Positions 1-10,371 of a stretch of 64,000 nt of DNA are shown here, piece by piece (the first letter of the stretch is position 1; the number at the start of each line of letters is the position of its first letter). Source of the DNA: CAWGXG01 sp963826505 (GTDB taxonomy: Bacteria; Chloroflexota; Anaerolineae; Aggregatilineales; Aggregatilineaceae). Location of the stretch: contig CAWGXG010000002.1 of the NCBI GenBank assembly GCA_963826505.1, positions 62,001 to 126,000 of the forward strand. Direction: 5' to 3'. Both the position numbers and the translations under genes were made by a program. The notes under the pieces were generated by a model. The model searched no databases, was not told the DNA's origin, and worked only from the letters and a program-made list of their open reading frames with translations.

Positions 1-959
1 GATTTTGCCGGGCGTGTGCGTAACGCTGGTCGACGCGGGGCATATGTTCGGCAGCGCGATCGTCGTGCTGGATATCGAAGATCGTGACGAGGGCCGCGAC
101 GTGCGGCTGGTCTTCAGCGGCGATCTGGGCCGTAAAGGCATTCCGATCATCCGTGATCCCGAAGCCGTCGATCATGCGGACGTGCTGATCATGGAAAGCA
201 CGTACGGCAACCGCACGCACGAGCCCTATTTCAACTCCGAGAAGAAGCTCGAAGGCATCATCAACGATACCTACCGCCGCGGCGGGGCGATCATCATCCC
301 GTCCTTCGCAGTGGGACGCACCCAGCAGTTGGTCTACACGCATGCACAAGATGATGATCGCGCGCGATATTCCTAATCTCCCGGTTTATGTGGACAGCCC
401 GCTGGCCATCAACGCGACGGCAGTCTTTCGACTTCACCCCGAAGCCTACGACGCGGAAATTCGCAAATTCATGCTGGCCGAGGGCGATCCCTTCGGCTTT
501 GACCAGTTGATTTATACGCGCTCGGTGGAGCAAAGTAAAGAACTCAACTTCAAACGCGATTCGTTCATTGTGATCAGCGCGAGCGGTATGTGTGAAACCG
601 GACGTATCCTGCACCACCTTCGCAATCGCATCGAAAATCCGGCCAACACGATTCTGATCGCCGGTTGGCAGGCCCCCGACACGTTGGGGCGGCGCATCGT
701 GGAACACGAGCCGACCGTCCGCATCTTTGGCGAGGAATATCAGCTTCGCGCCCAGGTGGAGGTCCTCAACGGCTTTTCGGGACACGCCGATCGCAACGAG
801 CTGTTGGAATGGGTTGGCGCGATCAACAAACGACCGCGACGTACCTTCCTGGTGCATGGCGAAGAGGAATCGGCGTTCGCACTGGCCGACGCCCTGCGCA
901 CCGAAGCCGGGTTCGAGCAGGTCGATGTGCCGGAACTGCATGAGGGCGTTTCACTGTAG
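1..959 (+). CDS. Beta-CASP metallo-beta-lactamase RNA hydrolase (5' partial, frameshifted)
   Basis: C-terminal two thirds of a metallo-beta-lactamase/beta-CASP RNA-processing nuclease (CPSF73/RNase J-like, cytoplasmic). The first HxHxDH motif lies left of the window. Visible motifs are DAGHMFGSA (metal ligand His), FSGDLGR (metal ligand Asp), MESTYGNR (beta-CASP motif A), SGMCETGRI (motif B) and LVHGEEES (motif C His). The reading frame shifts near base 342: the codons for VYT are followed by c-a-tg, and removing the extra a gives VYTLHKMM, the expected continuation. The gene is therefore read as one CDS with a single-base insertion, probably a sequence error. A strong hairpin follows the stop. 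Family assignment is firm; the substrate is not known. Confidence 0.88.
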
Positions 960-992
960 CGCCACCATATACAATGTTCATGAGTTGTTGTC

Positions 993-1018
993 AGGGCCGT
1001 ACCTGGGGGTATGGCCCT
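993..1018 (+). terminator. Hairpin terminator after the beta-CASP nuclease gene
   Basis: Eleven-base-pair stem (arms 993-1003 and 1008-1018, one G-T wobble) with a TGGG loop, 34 bases after the stop codon and followed by a short T-rich stretch. The T run is weak, so intrinsic termination is probable but not certain. The rest of 1019-1224 holds further small hairpins (for example 1099-1111 and 1122-1145) but no gene. Confidence 0.55.
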
Positions 1019-1224
1019 ATTTGTTGCGAAATATCGGCGGTCAGCACATTGTATAGAACCTATGTGTAGGGTTATGATTAGACTCTGTCACGAATGACAC
1101 GCGACGTGTTACACCGTGAATCGGAAAGGTCGCTCCATCACGGGATCGGGGGGGCGCAGAGTTGTGCTAACCGTAACTTCCGGGTGGAAAGCAGTCCAGC
1201 CGAACCGCATAAAAGGACAGGCTG

Positions 1225-4200
1225 TTGGCAAGCCAGAAGCCAGAACTTCACGGGAATGAACCGCCTGCCACGCGCTATTACCGCGCGTGGCGTGATGCTG
1301 CCCTGCGCGTGGAACGCTGGCTGATCAGACCGTCACCCGCCGTGACTGATCTTCTGGATCGGCGGCAGGCGTCGCTGCTTTCAGGGATGCTGCTGGCGCT
1401 GCTGGTGATGGGCATCGTGTGGGGCGTGACATGGGAAGTTGAAAATTACAGCCAACAGGGCCTCACGGCCGACACGATGATTACCGTCGTAGCGGTTGTG
1501 AGCCTGGCCGGGCTGTACGCTGCCAGCCGAACCGTCTATTTTCGCATGACGGCGCGCGTGACCATCGCCATGATCTCGCTGCTTACCTTCCTCAGCGCGA
1601 TTCCAGACCGGCGAGACGCTACGGATGCCAATTTACTGGTGTACCTGCTGCTGCCGGTGTTATTCAGCAGCCTCGTGCTGTCCGTGCGAGCGACCGCGCT
1701 GCTCATCCTGGCGCAAACGGCGGGTTTGGTGATCTACCCGTACGTATTCCCTGAAATTTCTGCGGATTCGATGTGGACCGGCTACATCACGTTTACCTCG
1801 CTGATGATTTTGATGGGCGTGCGCTATTGGCGGATGCTGGAAAGCGATCGCCGATCCGACCTGGAAGCGAGTGAAGCGCGCTATCGCGTCCTGTTTGATG
1901 ACATTGATGACGCTGTGTTTGTCCACGATCTGGACGGACGTATCCTCGAAGTGAATGCCGCGGCCTGCCGGCGTCTGGAGTTCAGCCGCGCTGATCTGCG
2001 GCGGATGCGCATCACCGAGCTTGAAGAGCCAGAGTTTGCTGCGGGATTCGCTGACCGGATGGCGCGCCTGTTGGTTGAGGGCAGGTTGCAGGTGGCGAAC
2101 GGTGTGCACGTTGCCCGCAACGGCCGCCATGTCATTGTTGACTGCAACGGTCGCTTGATCACCTTTCAGAATCAACCGGCGGTCCTGTCCGTGTGCCGCG
2201 ATATCTCGGAGCGGGCGCATGCTGAGTTGATGTTGGCGGAAACCGAAGCGCGCACGCGCGCCATGCTGGCCGCATTCCCTGACCTGATCTTTCGCATGAA
2301 CGGCGACGGCGTCTTTCTGGATTACCAGGCTGACGAAGCGATTCCCCTGTACAGCCCACCGGAGCATTTTCTCGGTAAGCGCGTCGAGGAGGTCATGGCG
2401 CCAGACGTGGCCCGCGGAACACTGGAGCGCATCCACAAAGTGCTGGCGACCAACACCCTTCAAACCTCCGAATATGATCTGACCGGACCCGACGGCGACG
2501 TCCTGCATTTCGAGGCACGTTCCGTGCCGATCGATCAGGCCGAAGTGCTGACGGTCGTGCGCGATATCACGCAGGTTACGCGGGCACAGGCTCGACTGCG
2601 GGCGAGCGAAGCCGAATACCGCAGCCTCTTTGAAGACTCCCCGATCGCGATGCTGGAAGAAGATTATTCGGCCGTGCGGCAGCACATCGAGCGGCTGCGC
2701 GCCGAGGGCGTAACTGATTTCGCGGCCCATTTCACCGATCACCCGGATGTCGCGGATTCCTTCGCGACCGAGATCCGCATCGTCAACGTGAATCACGCGG
2801 CGCTGACGTTGTATGGGGCCGAGTCGTTGGATGCGTTGGTTGCTGGACTTCCGACGTTCTACGGGCCGGAAATGCGGAGATCTTTCCGCGCCAAACTGCT
2901 GGCGCTGGTCGAGGGGACGCCGCATATCCAGCTCGAAGCGCAGCACGGCACGCTGACCGGCGAGCAGATTTCCGTCATCGTGACGACGTCGCTGGCACCC
3001 GGTTACGAAACGAGCTGGGGTAAGGTCTTCACGTCCGTGGTAGACGTCACCGGGCTGAAGCGAGCCGAACAGGCCGAGCGCGAACAGCGCACCCTGTCCG
3101 ACGCGCTGCGCACCGTAGCGGCGATCATTAACAGTACGTTGGACCCGGAAGTCATCTTCGACCGCATCCTGACCACCATCGGGCGCGTAGTGCCTTACGA
3201 AACCGCAGGGATCGCCGTTCTCGACCCGGACATAGACGAAGTCCGCACGGTACGCCTGCAAGGCTACAGCGCCGAAGCCCAAGAAGTCTATCTGAATACC
3301 GTGCTCTCCGTTTCGGGGCACGCCAATCTACGCCAGATGGTGGAGACGCTCAAGCCGGTGATGATTGAGGATATCCTGGCAGATCCAGACTGGGTCACAC
3401 ACGTCGCGGACGATCCCAGGCGTTCGTATCTGGGTGCGCCCATTTTCCACGAAAACGATGTGTTGGGGTTCATCCATCTGTATAGCAGCAAGGTCAACTT
3501 CTTCACGCCCAATCATGCCGAGCGCTTGCAGGTCTTCGCCGATCAGGTAGCGACCGCGCTGCGCAACGCGCGTCTGTACGAAGATGTGCAGCGCCACGCC
3601 TCCGACCTGGAAACCCTGCGTCAGGTGTCGCTGGATATGAGCACCCAACTCGACACGGCGTCTTTACTGACCGTGATGTCCCAGCGCATGGTGAATTTGC
3701 TGGGAGTCGAAGCCGGCGGCCTGTACCTGTACCGGCCCGAACGCGACGTAATCGAGCGCGTCGTGAGCGTGGGCGACGCACATCTGCCGACCGGAGTCGC
3801 GCTCAAGCGTGGCGAAGGGTTGTCGGGCCTGGTCTGGCAACAGAATTCGCCCGTGATCGTCACCGATTACGAGCATTGGGAGCACCGCGCGCGCCAATAC
3901 GATGGATTCCTCGGGGACGGGATCGCCTCAGTCGTCGGCGTGCCGTTTTATTGGCGCGACGAGTTTCTGGGCGTGCTCAATGCACGTTCCAATTCCCCGG
4001 ATCGCCGCTTCACCGAAAACGATGTGCGCCTGCTCAGCCTGTTCGGGACTCAGGGCGCGATCGCGCTCAAAAACGCCCAACTGTATGACGAGGTGCAGCA
4101 GCATGTGCAGGAATTGGAGATGCTGCGCCGCCTGACGCTCGACATTTCGTCCCAACTCAATCTGGATGGGCTGCTGCGGTCGCTGGTCGAAAGCGCGGTG

Positions 4201-6786
4201 CGTCTGGTCGGTGTGGAGTTGGGCGGGCTGTACCTCTACCGGCCGGAAGAAGACATGCTTGAATGGACCGTCACAATCGGGCCGGATGTCGCGCCGGTGG
4301 GGGCGAAGCTGCGACGTGGCGAGGGGCTGTCTGGCAAAGTGCTGGAAACCGGTCAGCCGATGATCTTGAACGATTACGCCAACTGGGATGGGCGCGCGCC
4401 GATCTATGATGGCTATCGCTGGTCGGCGGTGATCGCGGTGCCGATTCACTGGCGCGAGGAGCTGCTCGGCGTGGTTAATGTCGTGGCTTCCCACCGCACT
4501 TTCAACCAGCACGACGTCGATCTGCTCGCGCTGTTTGTGAATCAAGCTGCGATCACGATCCAGAATGCGCAGTTGTTCACGGCCGAACGCGAACAACGCG
4601 CGCTGTCGGACGCGCTGCGCGATACGGCCGCCGCCATCAACAGCACGCTGGAATTGGACCATGTGCTCGACCGGATTCTGATGAATGTCGAGCGTGTCGT
4701 CGCGCACGATGCCGCGAATATCATGCTGGTCGAAGGCGATTATCTGGTTGTGGCGCGTGGGCGCGGCTACGAGCGTTTTGGCGACGCCGGATGGGTGCAG
4801 ACGGCGCGCTTCCAGTTAGACGCATGGCCGTTGGCGCAGCGTCTGGTAGAGACTGGCGTTGGCTTCATCGTTCCCGACACGAAGACCGATCGCGAATGGA
4901 ATCCCGTCGAATCAACCTCCTGGATTCGTTCGCACATGGCAGTGGCGATTCAAGCCGAAGGGCGGGTTATCGGGGTGATGAAAGTGGACAGCCGCCGCCC
5001 GCATACGTTCACAGAGAGCCAACTGGAAGCGCTGGGCGTTTTCGCGGACCAGGCTGCGACAGCTATTCACAACGCTAACCTGTATGCGGAAGTGCGTAAG
5101 CATTCGTCGGCGTTGGAGCAGCGTGTCGCCGAGCGCACGGCGGATCTCAGCGTGCGCAATGCCGTCGCCGAGACGATCAGCAGCTCGCTGGATACGGAGG
5201 AAATGTTAAGCGGTGTGCTGCGCACCACGGTCGAGCAGTTAGGGGTGATGGGGGGCGCGATCTACCTGCTCACCGACGACGGCAGCGCGCTTCACATGGT
5301 GGCCCACAGCGGCGCATCGCCCGAAACGCTCAATCTCGTGACAGGCATCGCGCCCGGTCAGCCGGACCTGGATCGCCTGTCAATGCAGCCGGAATCTCCC
5401 GAGGATCCGCTGCCCGACATCATCGGGCGCACGGGGATTTCGGCGGTGCTCAGCGTGCCGATCTGGCGGCAGGAACAGGTGCAGGGCGTGATTGCGGTGG
5501 TCCACGACCAGCCGCGCCCCTGGCGGCCCGACGAAACCCGAATGCTGGACGCTATCGGGCGTCAGATCGGCGTGGCGCTGTCAAATGCGCGGTTGTATGC
5601 CGAGGCTCTGCGCGACGAGGTGCGGCTGCGCACGATTTTGCAGAGCGTGGCGGATGGGATGCTGGTTTTCGATGGCAGCGGCACGCTGATCCTGATCAAT
5701 CCGGCAGCCGAGGCGCTGTTCGGCTTCTACCCGACCCAGGCGGGCGGACCGCGCCAGGCGGCGGCCCGGCTGTGGGAGTGGCTGCGCACCCAGGAGTCGG
5801 GAAGCGTCGAATTTGTGATGCCTGCCCCGTCATCAGGCGGAGACGAACGTCTGCAAACCGCCGTTGAAGCCTGCCGGGCGCAGCGCTGCCCGCGCCGGTC
5901 CGGGTCCGACCTGGCCTGGCCGTGCTGGCTGAGTCTCGACGGGCCATCGCCCGAAGACCTACAAAACTGTGGCGTATTTCAGCGCATCGCCCGCCGGTCG
6001 ATCCAGGCGCAAAGCGCGCAAGTCCGCCCGCCGGGTGGCGAGGTCCAGGGCACAGTGATCGCGCTGCACGATGTGACGTATTTCCGCGATCTGGACGAGC
6101 TGAAAGGCCGCTTTGTATCGACCGTGTCACACGAGCTGCGGACTCCGCTGTCGGCGGTGCTGCTCCAGGTCAGCACGCTGCTGAAATATTACGATCGCTT
6201 CGGTGATTCCGAGCGGCGCGGCATGATCGCCGAGGTCCAACAGCAGGCGTACGTGCTGCGCGAGCTAATCGAGGATATTTTGGAGTTGTCGCGCTTCGAC
6301 GCGCACCGCGCCATGCCGCAAAAGCAGTGGTTCGATCTGGCGGCACACTGCCGCGACGTCGTCGAGTCGCTGGAATTGGCCATTGAGGAAAAAGAACTGC
6401 ACTGTGAAATCGTCGGGATCGATTCGGCGCGCTATGTTCTGGGCGATCCTAACCAGTTGTCGCGCGTAGTGCGCAACCTGTTGAGCAACGCCATCAAGTA
6501 CACGTCGCCCGATGGAGATCTCACGCTGCGATTGGAACAGCGCGGCGCGCATGTCAGGCTGGAAGTGACCGACACGGGTATCGGAATTGCACCGGACGAG
6601 CAGCATTACATCTTCGACCGGTTTTACCGCACACACGAGGCGTCCGCAATGGCGTCGGGCACGGGGTTAGGACTGTCCATCACCCACGAGATCGTGGAAC
6701 TGCACGGCGGTCAGATTGAGTTGCACAGCATCCCCGGGCAGGGCAGCACCTTCACCGTGACGCTGCCGGTTGCCAAAGGCGACTGA
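1225..6786 (+). CDS. Giant membrane multi-PAS/multi-GAF sensor histidine kinase
   Basis: 1853 residues. Residues about 50-205 carry five to six hydrophobic segments (membrane sensor region). Then come three PAS units (starting near 216, 342 and 462), five successive GAF domains (about 627-790, 795-950, 965-1115, 1125-1290, 1312-1465), a short PAS-like unit near 1466 interrupted by a Pro/Arg-rich insert, and the kinase core. The phosphoacceptor is His1636 in SHELRTP; the ATPase has an N box (LLSNAIKYT), DTGIGI and GTGLGLS. TTG at 1225 is taken as start because AAGGACAG lies just upstream and no ATG occurs before the membrane region. The GAF series suggests integration of several small-molecule, light or redox signals, but ligands cannot be named. 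No response regulator is adjacent. Confidence 0.9.
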   Translation: MASQKPELHGNEPPATRYYRAWRDAALRVERWLIRPSPAVTDLLDRRQASLLSGMLLALLVMGIVWGVTWEVENYSQQGLTADTMITVVAVVSLAGLYAASRTVYFRMTARVTIAMISLLTFLSAIPDRRDATDANLLVYLLLPVLFSSLVLSVRATALLILAQTAGLVIYPYVFPEISADSMWTGYITFTSLMILMGVRYWRMLESDRRSDLEASEARYRVLFDDIDDAVFVHDLDGRILEVNAAACRRLEFSRADLRRMRITELEEPEFAAGFADRMARLLVEGRLQVANGVHVARNGRHVIVDCNGRLITFQNQPAVLSVCRDISERAHAELMLAETEARTRAMLAAFPDLIFRMNGDGVFLDYQADEAIPLYSPPEHFLGKRVEEVMAPDVARGTLERIHKVLATNTLQTSEYDLTGPDGDVLHFEARSVPIDQAEVLTVVRDITQVTRAQARLRASEAEYRSLFEDSPIAMLEEDYSAVRQHIERLRAEGVTDFAAHFTDHPDVADSFATEIRIVNVNHAALTLYGAESLDALVAGLPTFYGPEMRRSFRAKLLALVEGTPHIQLEAQHGTLTGEQISVIVTTSLAPGYETSWGKVFTSVVDVTGLKRAEQAEREQRTLSDALRTVAAIINSTLDPEVIFDRILTTIGRVVPYETAGIAVLDPDIDEVRTVRLQGYSAEAQEVYLNTVLSVSGHANLRQMVETLKPVMIEDILADPDWVTHVADDPRRSYLGAPIFHENDVLGFIHLYSSKVNFFTPNHAERLQVFADQVATALRNARLYEDVQRHASDLETLRQVSLDMSTQLDTASLLTVMSQRMVNLLGVEAGGLYLYRPERDVIERVVSVGDAHLPTGVALKRGEGLSGLVWQQNSPVIVTDYEHWEHRARQYDGFLGDGIASVVGVPFYWRDEFLGVLNARSNSPDRRFTENDVRLLSLFGTQGAIALKNAQLYDEVQQHVQELEMLRRLTLDISSQLNLDGLLRSLVESAVRLVGVELGGLYLYRPEEDMLEWTVTIGPDVAPVGAKLRRGEGLSGKVLETGQPMILNDYANWDGRAPIYDGYRWSAVIAVPIHWREELLGVVNVVASHRTFNQHDVDLLALFVNQAAITIQNAQLFTAEREQRALSDALRDTAAAINSTLELDHVLDRILMNVERVVAHDAANIMLVEGDYLVVARGRGYERFGDAGWVQTARFQLDAWPLAQRLVETGVGFIVPDTKTDREWNPVESTSWIRSHMAVAIQAEGRVIGVMKVDSRRPHTFTESQLEALGVFADQAATAIHNANLYAEVRKHSSALEQRVAERTADLSVRNAVAETISSSLDTEEMLSGVLRTTVEQLGVMGGAIYLLTDDGSALHMVAHSGASPETLNLVTGIAPGQPDLDRLSMQPESPEDPLPDIIGRTGISAVLSVPIWRQEQVQGVIAVVHDQPRPWRPDETRMLDAIGRQIGVALSNARLYAEALRDEVRLRTILQSVADGMLVFDGSGTLILINPAAEALFGFYPTQAGGPRQAAARLWEWLRTQESGSVEFVMPAPSSGGDERLQTAVEACRAQRCPRRSGSDLAWPCWLSLDGPSPEDLQNCGVFQRIARRSIQAQSAQVRPPGGEVQGTVIALHDVTYFRDLDELKGRFVSTVSHELRTPLSAVLLQVSTLLKYYDRFGDSERRGMIAEVQQQAYVLRELIEDILELSRFDAHRAMPQKQWFDLAAHCRDVVESLELAIEEKELHCEIVGIDSARYVLGDPNQLSRVVRNLLSNAIKYTSPDGDLTLRLEQRGAHVRLEVTDTGIGIAPDEQHYIFDRFYRTHEASAMASGTGLGLSITHEIVELHGGQIELHSIPGQGSTFTVTLPVAKGD

Positions 6787-6806
6787 CTTCGAAGCCGGCG
6801 AGCCCG

Positions 6807-6838
6807 GCCCCCTCTCTAGCTAGGCCCTGAGAGGGGGC
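6807..6838. terminator. C/G-rich palindrome between convergent genes (family A repeat)
   Basis: Perfect 10-bp inverted repeat (6807-6816 and 6829-6838) with a 12-base loop between the kinase stop and the convergent gene stop at 6923. It resembles the other CCCCTCTC/GAGAGGGG palindromes of this window and may act as a bidirectional terminator. Bases 6881-6926 carry a second dispersed motif (TGTTCGCTGATGGCTGTTGG type). Confidence 0.5.
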
Positions 6839-6922
6839 GAATAAGTTATCACCCGCAATAGATGGGGAACTACTCTTAGCCTGTTCGCTGATGGCTGTTG
6901 GCTTCCCCTGTTCGCTACCCGC

Positions 6923-8845
6923 TCAATTCGTCCCGACCAGCGTCAGCGTCAGGATGTAGTCGCCGCGCCCACCGAAACGCCCCGCCTCGATCGTGAAGAT
7001 TCCGTCGGTCGGCAGGAAAAAGTCAATCAGTGAATCCTGCTCGCTCAGCCCTTCGGGCCGCACCGCGCCCACGTCATCGTTGGCGGCGATGTTACGCCCT
7101 TCGGTGGTTTTCAGCGTGAGCTGGGGATCGAGCAGCCCGGCGCCGCTGGCATCCGTCATGCTGATCACGACGTGATCCCCGGAGCGGCCTTCGAACGTCC
7201 AGGTGTGGGTCGGGTAGCGGTTATTCAGCGAGCCGCGCACCGACTGCCCGTACACGATCGTCCCGCCGCCGTGGGCCGGATCGCTGCTGCCGACCAGGGT
7301 ATCTGCCTGCGGCAGACCCGCCGCCAGTTCGCTGCCCAACGGAAGCAAGCCGTCTCCGGTGAAGGTGAAGCGCTGAATCTGGGTGTAACCGCTGGTGGGA
7401 TTCGTCTCCGTCCAGAAGATCGTGCCATCCGTCCCGACAATCAGGCCCGCCGGGCGCAGATATTCGCCGGGGAAAAACTGCCCGCCGCGCCCTGTATCGT
7501 AGGGGAAGCCGAACGCGTCCAGCAGTTTACCCGCGACGCTCAGTTCCAGCATCCCGAAGCCGTCCAGCCCTGGCGCGGGCAGCGCCACGATCAGGTTATC
7601 GTCCGGTGTGATGGCAATGTCGAGCGGCGTCTGGTCATACAGAATTTCCTGCGCCAGATTGACCACCAGCGGCGCGCCGCTGGAGTCCGCGACGTTGAGG
7701 CTGCCCGTTGCGCCCACCAGATACAGCGCGTCGGTGTGATCGTTGATGGCCAGCCGTACGCCGGATAGGTCCGGGTTGATCGTCGCGAGATCGATCGTCA
7801 GTTCCAGGTTGCCGAACGCGTCGAATTTGTAGAGACGGTTGGTGATGCCGCTGGCGTGCCCTTCGGACACGGTCCACACGTCGCCCGCCTGCGTGACGGC
7901 GATGGTCTGCGGCATGCTCGGCGCGAACTCGCCGGGACCGTCGCCGCGTGAGCCCCAGGCACGCGCCCAGTTGCCCGCCCGATCAACGACCATCACGGCC
8001 TGATCGGTGTCGTCCGCGATGTTGGCGAGGTAGAGTTTAGTATCTGGCCCGATGGCGATATCCACAAAATTGCCGTTGTACCAGGGACCCATATAGCTGA
8101 TCTGCTGGCCGTTGGTCATATCGACCGCCAGCACACCGCCCGGCCCGACGGCCATATACATCACGTCGAACATATCGTAGGTGATGCCACCCGCTACCAC
8201 CACGCGCCCGCTTTGCGGCGGCGTGGCGAGATAATGCCACAGCACACCGCCATCGTTGCTGGTGATGGTCTGGACGATATTTTCGTCACGCTCCGGCAGG
8301 GAGAAGGTCATCGTAGCCGCCAGCGCGTCAAACTGCGCGCCCGCGCCGGTGTCCCAGGCCCCGGTGGGGGCCAATCCACGTACGATCGCCACGCGCCCGC
8401 CCGCTACGGCCAGCAGCGCGACGCGCGTCGTCAGACCTTCGTCGGACAGCACGATCAGAGCCTGATAGCCGCTGGCGTTGCCCCATTCGATGCGTTCCGG
8501 GGTAGGTGGGGTGATGCTGCTGTCAACGAGGTGCGTCAGTAAGGCGGGGAGCTGCGTCGCGTCGGTGATGCCGAGCTGGTTGAAGGTGCCGAAGACCATG
8601 CGCACGGCCAGCCCGACCGGCGCGCCGCCCGCTTCCACCTGGGCGATGTCGTCGGGCGTGGCGGCCAGCAGCTCGCCTTCGGTGGCGTGCACCTGCCAGT
8701 TGGCCGGAAGATCGAACGCGACACCCAGTGCCGCGTTGGTATACCGTTCGCTGCCGGATTGGGCGCGGGCGGTCAAAGGCCAGCCGCTCACGATCAGCGC
8801 CAGGGCGAGCACAGGGGATAGAATGCGAAACAGGCGACTCATCAT
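6923..8845 (-). CDS. Secreted beta-propeller-like protein with C-terminal PPC-like domain
   Basis: 640 residues with an N-terminal signal peptide (hydrophobic LSPVLALALIVSG, cleavage near TARAQS). Residues about 35-190 resemble the PsbP/DUF-type module also seen in neighbouring lipoproteins (ALGVAFDLPANWQV). The middle has NHL/propeller-like repeats (GDGPGEFAPSMPQTIAV, KLYLANIADD). The last about 110 residues resemble a bacterial pre-peptidase C-terminal beta-sandwich (YPTHTWTFEGRSGDHVVISM). Translation starts behind GGAGGAC. No catalytic motif is visible; a ligand-binding or scaffold role outside the membrane is the likeliest guess. Confidence 0.75.
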   Translation of the reverse strand: MMSRLFRILSPVLALALIVSGWPLTARAQSGSERYTNAALGVAFDLPANWQVHATEGELLAATPDDIAQVEAGGAPVGLAVRMVFGTFNQLGITDATQLPALLTHLVDSSITPPTPERIEWGNASGYQALIVLSDEGLTTRVALLAVAGGRVAIVRGLAPTGAWDTGAGAQFDALAATMTFSLPERDENIVQTITSNDGGVLWHYLATPPQSGRVVVAGGITYDMFDVMYMAVGPGGVLAVDMTNGQQISYMGPWYNGNFVDIAIGPDTKLYLANIADDTDQAVMVVDRAGNWARAWGSRGDGPGEFAPSMPQTIAVTQAGDVWTVSEGHASGITNRLYKFDAFGNLELTIDLATINPDLSGVRLAINDHTDALYLVGATGSLNVADSSGAPLVVNLAQEILYDQTPLDIAITPDDNLIVALPAPGLDGFGMLELSVAGKLLDAFGFPYDTGRGGQFFPGEYLRPAGLIVGTDGTIFWTETNPTSGYTQIQRFTFTGDGLLPLGSELAAGLPQADTLVGSSDPAHGGGTIVYGQSVRGSLNNRYPTHTWTFEGRSGDHVVISMTDASGAGLLDPQLTLKTTEGRNIAANDDVGAVRPEGLSEQDSLIDFFLPTDGIFTIEAGRFGGRGDYILTLTLVGTN

Positions 8846-9024
8846 ACAGGCGTCCTCCGGATGCGGTGTGTTATGTGGGTGTTGTGGGCGGCCTCAGAAT
8901 CAGGACGATCGCCTGCGCGGCGATCGCAGCCCAACACCCCCCGATCATAACACAGCGCGCGCGTTTCACCCCGACTTTTACCCTGCGCTGGATCGCCGGG
9001 GATCGGACGGCGCGCCGCCGGAGT

Positions 9025-10371
9025 CTATTCCGTCGGAGCGGGCGGTGAGTCTTTCGGATCGATGACAAGAATTGGCTGGGTATCGGCGTCTTCGTCGTCT
9101 TCTGTGACGAGCTCGCCCGGCTGGATCTCAGGGGAAGGCTGCGCATCCTGGGCGGGGGATGCGACCTCGTCGGGCGCGGCCAGACTGTCGCGCGGTACCG
9201 CGGGTGGGACGATCAGCGTCTCGGCGCCACTCTCATCCGGCGGTGTCGCGTCGTCCGGCACAGAGCTGGAATCCGGTACGGCGTCACTGCGCGCGGCGGA
9301 CAGCTGGCTATCTGCCGAATCGGACTCGGCATGTGAGGCATGGAACGCCGCCAGCCGCTCACGCAGACTGAACGGCGGGACGATCAGCGTTTCTTCGCCG
9401 TTGTCAGGCAGATCATCTCCGGCTTGCGCTGCGGTGATCGGCGGCAGGCTCACCGTTTCGACTGTTTCGGCTTCGGCGCTGGCTTGCTCGGTATCTTCTG
9501 ACGCGTCCGGGCTGTCCTCGCGCTGAGGTCGCTTGGTCGGGGACTGCGGCGCGGGAGCTACCGCCGGACCCGCCAGACGCGGCTTTTCTTCGGCGGGAGC
9601 ATTTTCCGGATCATCGTGTGGTGTGTCATTACCGGCTTGTTCGGGCGTGCTCTGGTCAGGCGACTCCTCGGCGGCGGCGTGACTCGCGCTGGCTTCGACG
9701 TGGGCCGTGCTCGGATTTACGGGTGCGCTCGCTTCTGCGATCGGGAAGCAGACCGCCAGAGCCTGCACCGCGCTGGAAGCACGGTTCTGAATCCGCAGGC
9801 GCGCGCCGCTGGCTACCAGCAGATCGCGCACAATGGCGAGCTGGATCGCCTGTTCCTGCTCGGCAGGGCTGCCGTGCGCCAGGCGCGCGATCATCTCGCG
9901 CAGTCCTTTGTATGGACCGGACGGCGGCGGGGCGAAAATGAGCCGCGCCCACAGGTCCGCGCCGCCATTGTTCCCGCGTGCGATCACCACGCGCGCCGGT
10001 TGTCCGGCGGTGGGCGCGAGACTCTTGGCGACCGTCCCCAGACCGATCAACGCTTCGAAGAAGATCGCCGGGAAGACCAGTGCGGCTGCCGGTTCGCCTT
10101 CCACCACGACTGGCACGGGCAGCGCTTCCTCCAGCCACGCGGGCAGCGCATCCAGCGCGACGGCCCGGCGCTCGCTGGCATCCAGTGTTCCCCCGGCTTT
10201 GACCGCGATCAACGCGCTCCACGCATCCAGCCGGCAGCGGGCGCGGTCGAGGGCATGCGCGGCAGGGCGTCCCCCGGCGCTGCCGGGCTGACACGCTTTC
10301 GCCAGCGGATCGAGCAGGTGCGTCCGCGCAAAGTCGAGGCTGGACCAGTGGAGATTCTTGTAGTCGGTCAT
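9025..10371 (-). CDS. Degenerate histidine-kinase-like protein B with long acidic tail
   Basis: 448 residues, not recognised as a named family. Residues about 1-215 look like a decayed kinase core: the stretch LAIVRDLLVASGARLRIQN followed by ALAVCFPIAE aligns by eye with the end of a HATPase_c domain (LxIVrrLVexhGGrIxvxS ... FxfxLP), yet no phosphoacceptor His motif and no GxGxG box can be seen. Residues about 220-448 are Pro/Ala/Glu/Asp-rich and probably disordered, with a short recurring motif (TVSLPP, TLIVPP, TLIVPP). It starts inside the end of the upstream paralogue-like gene (four-base overlap), so the two are translationally coupled. Function unknown; a pseudokinase-type scaffold is my inference. 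Confidence 0.65.
   Translation of the reverse strand: MTDYKNLHWSSLDFARTHLLDPLAKACQPGSAGGRPAAHALDRARCRLDAWSALIAVKAGGTLDASERRAVALDALPAWLEEALPVPVVVEGEPAAALVFPAIFFEALIGLGTVAKSLAPTAGQPARVVIARGNNGGADLWARLIFAPPPSGPYKGLREMIARLAHGSPAEQEQAIQLAIVRDLLVASGARLRIQNRASSAVQALAVCFPIAEASAPVNPSTAHVEASASHAAAEESPDQSTPEQAGNDTPHDDPENAPAEEKPRLAGPAVAPAPQSPTKRPQREDSPDASEDTEQASAEAETVETVSLPPITAAQAGDDLPDNGEETLIVPPFSLRERLAAFHASHAESDSADSQLSAARSDAVPDSSSVPDDATPPDESGAETLIVPPAVPRDSLAAPDEVASPAQDAQPSPEIQPGELVTEDDEDADTQPILVIDPKDSPPAPTE

Noticed and set aside
1040..1224. Possible riboswitch before the giant kinase gene
   Set aside because: Several small hairpins exist, but I could not match the core of cyclic-di-GMP, TPP, SAM, cobalamin or FMN riboswitches.
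1660..3321. Long minus-strand open frame (553 codons) inside the first kinase gene
   Set aside because: It is antisense to a coding region with clear PAS/GAF motifs and has no domain or ribosome site; the long frame comes from the high GC content.
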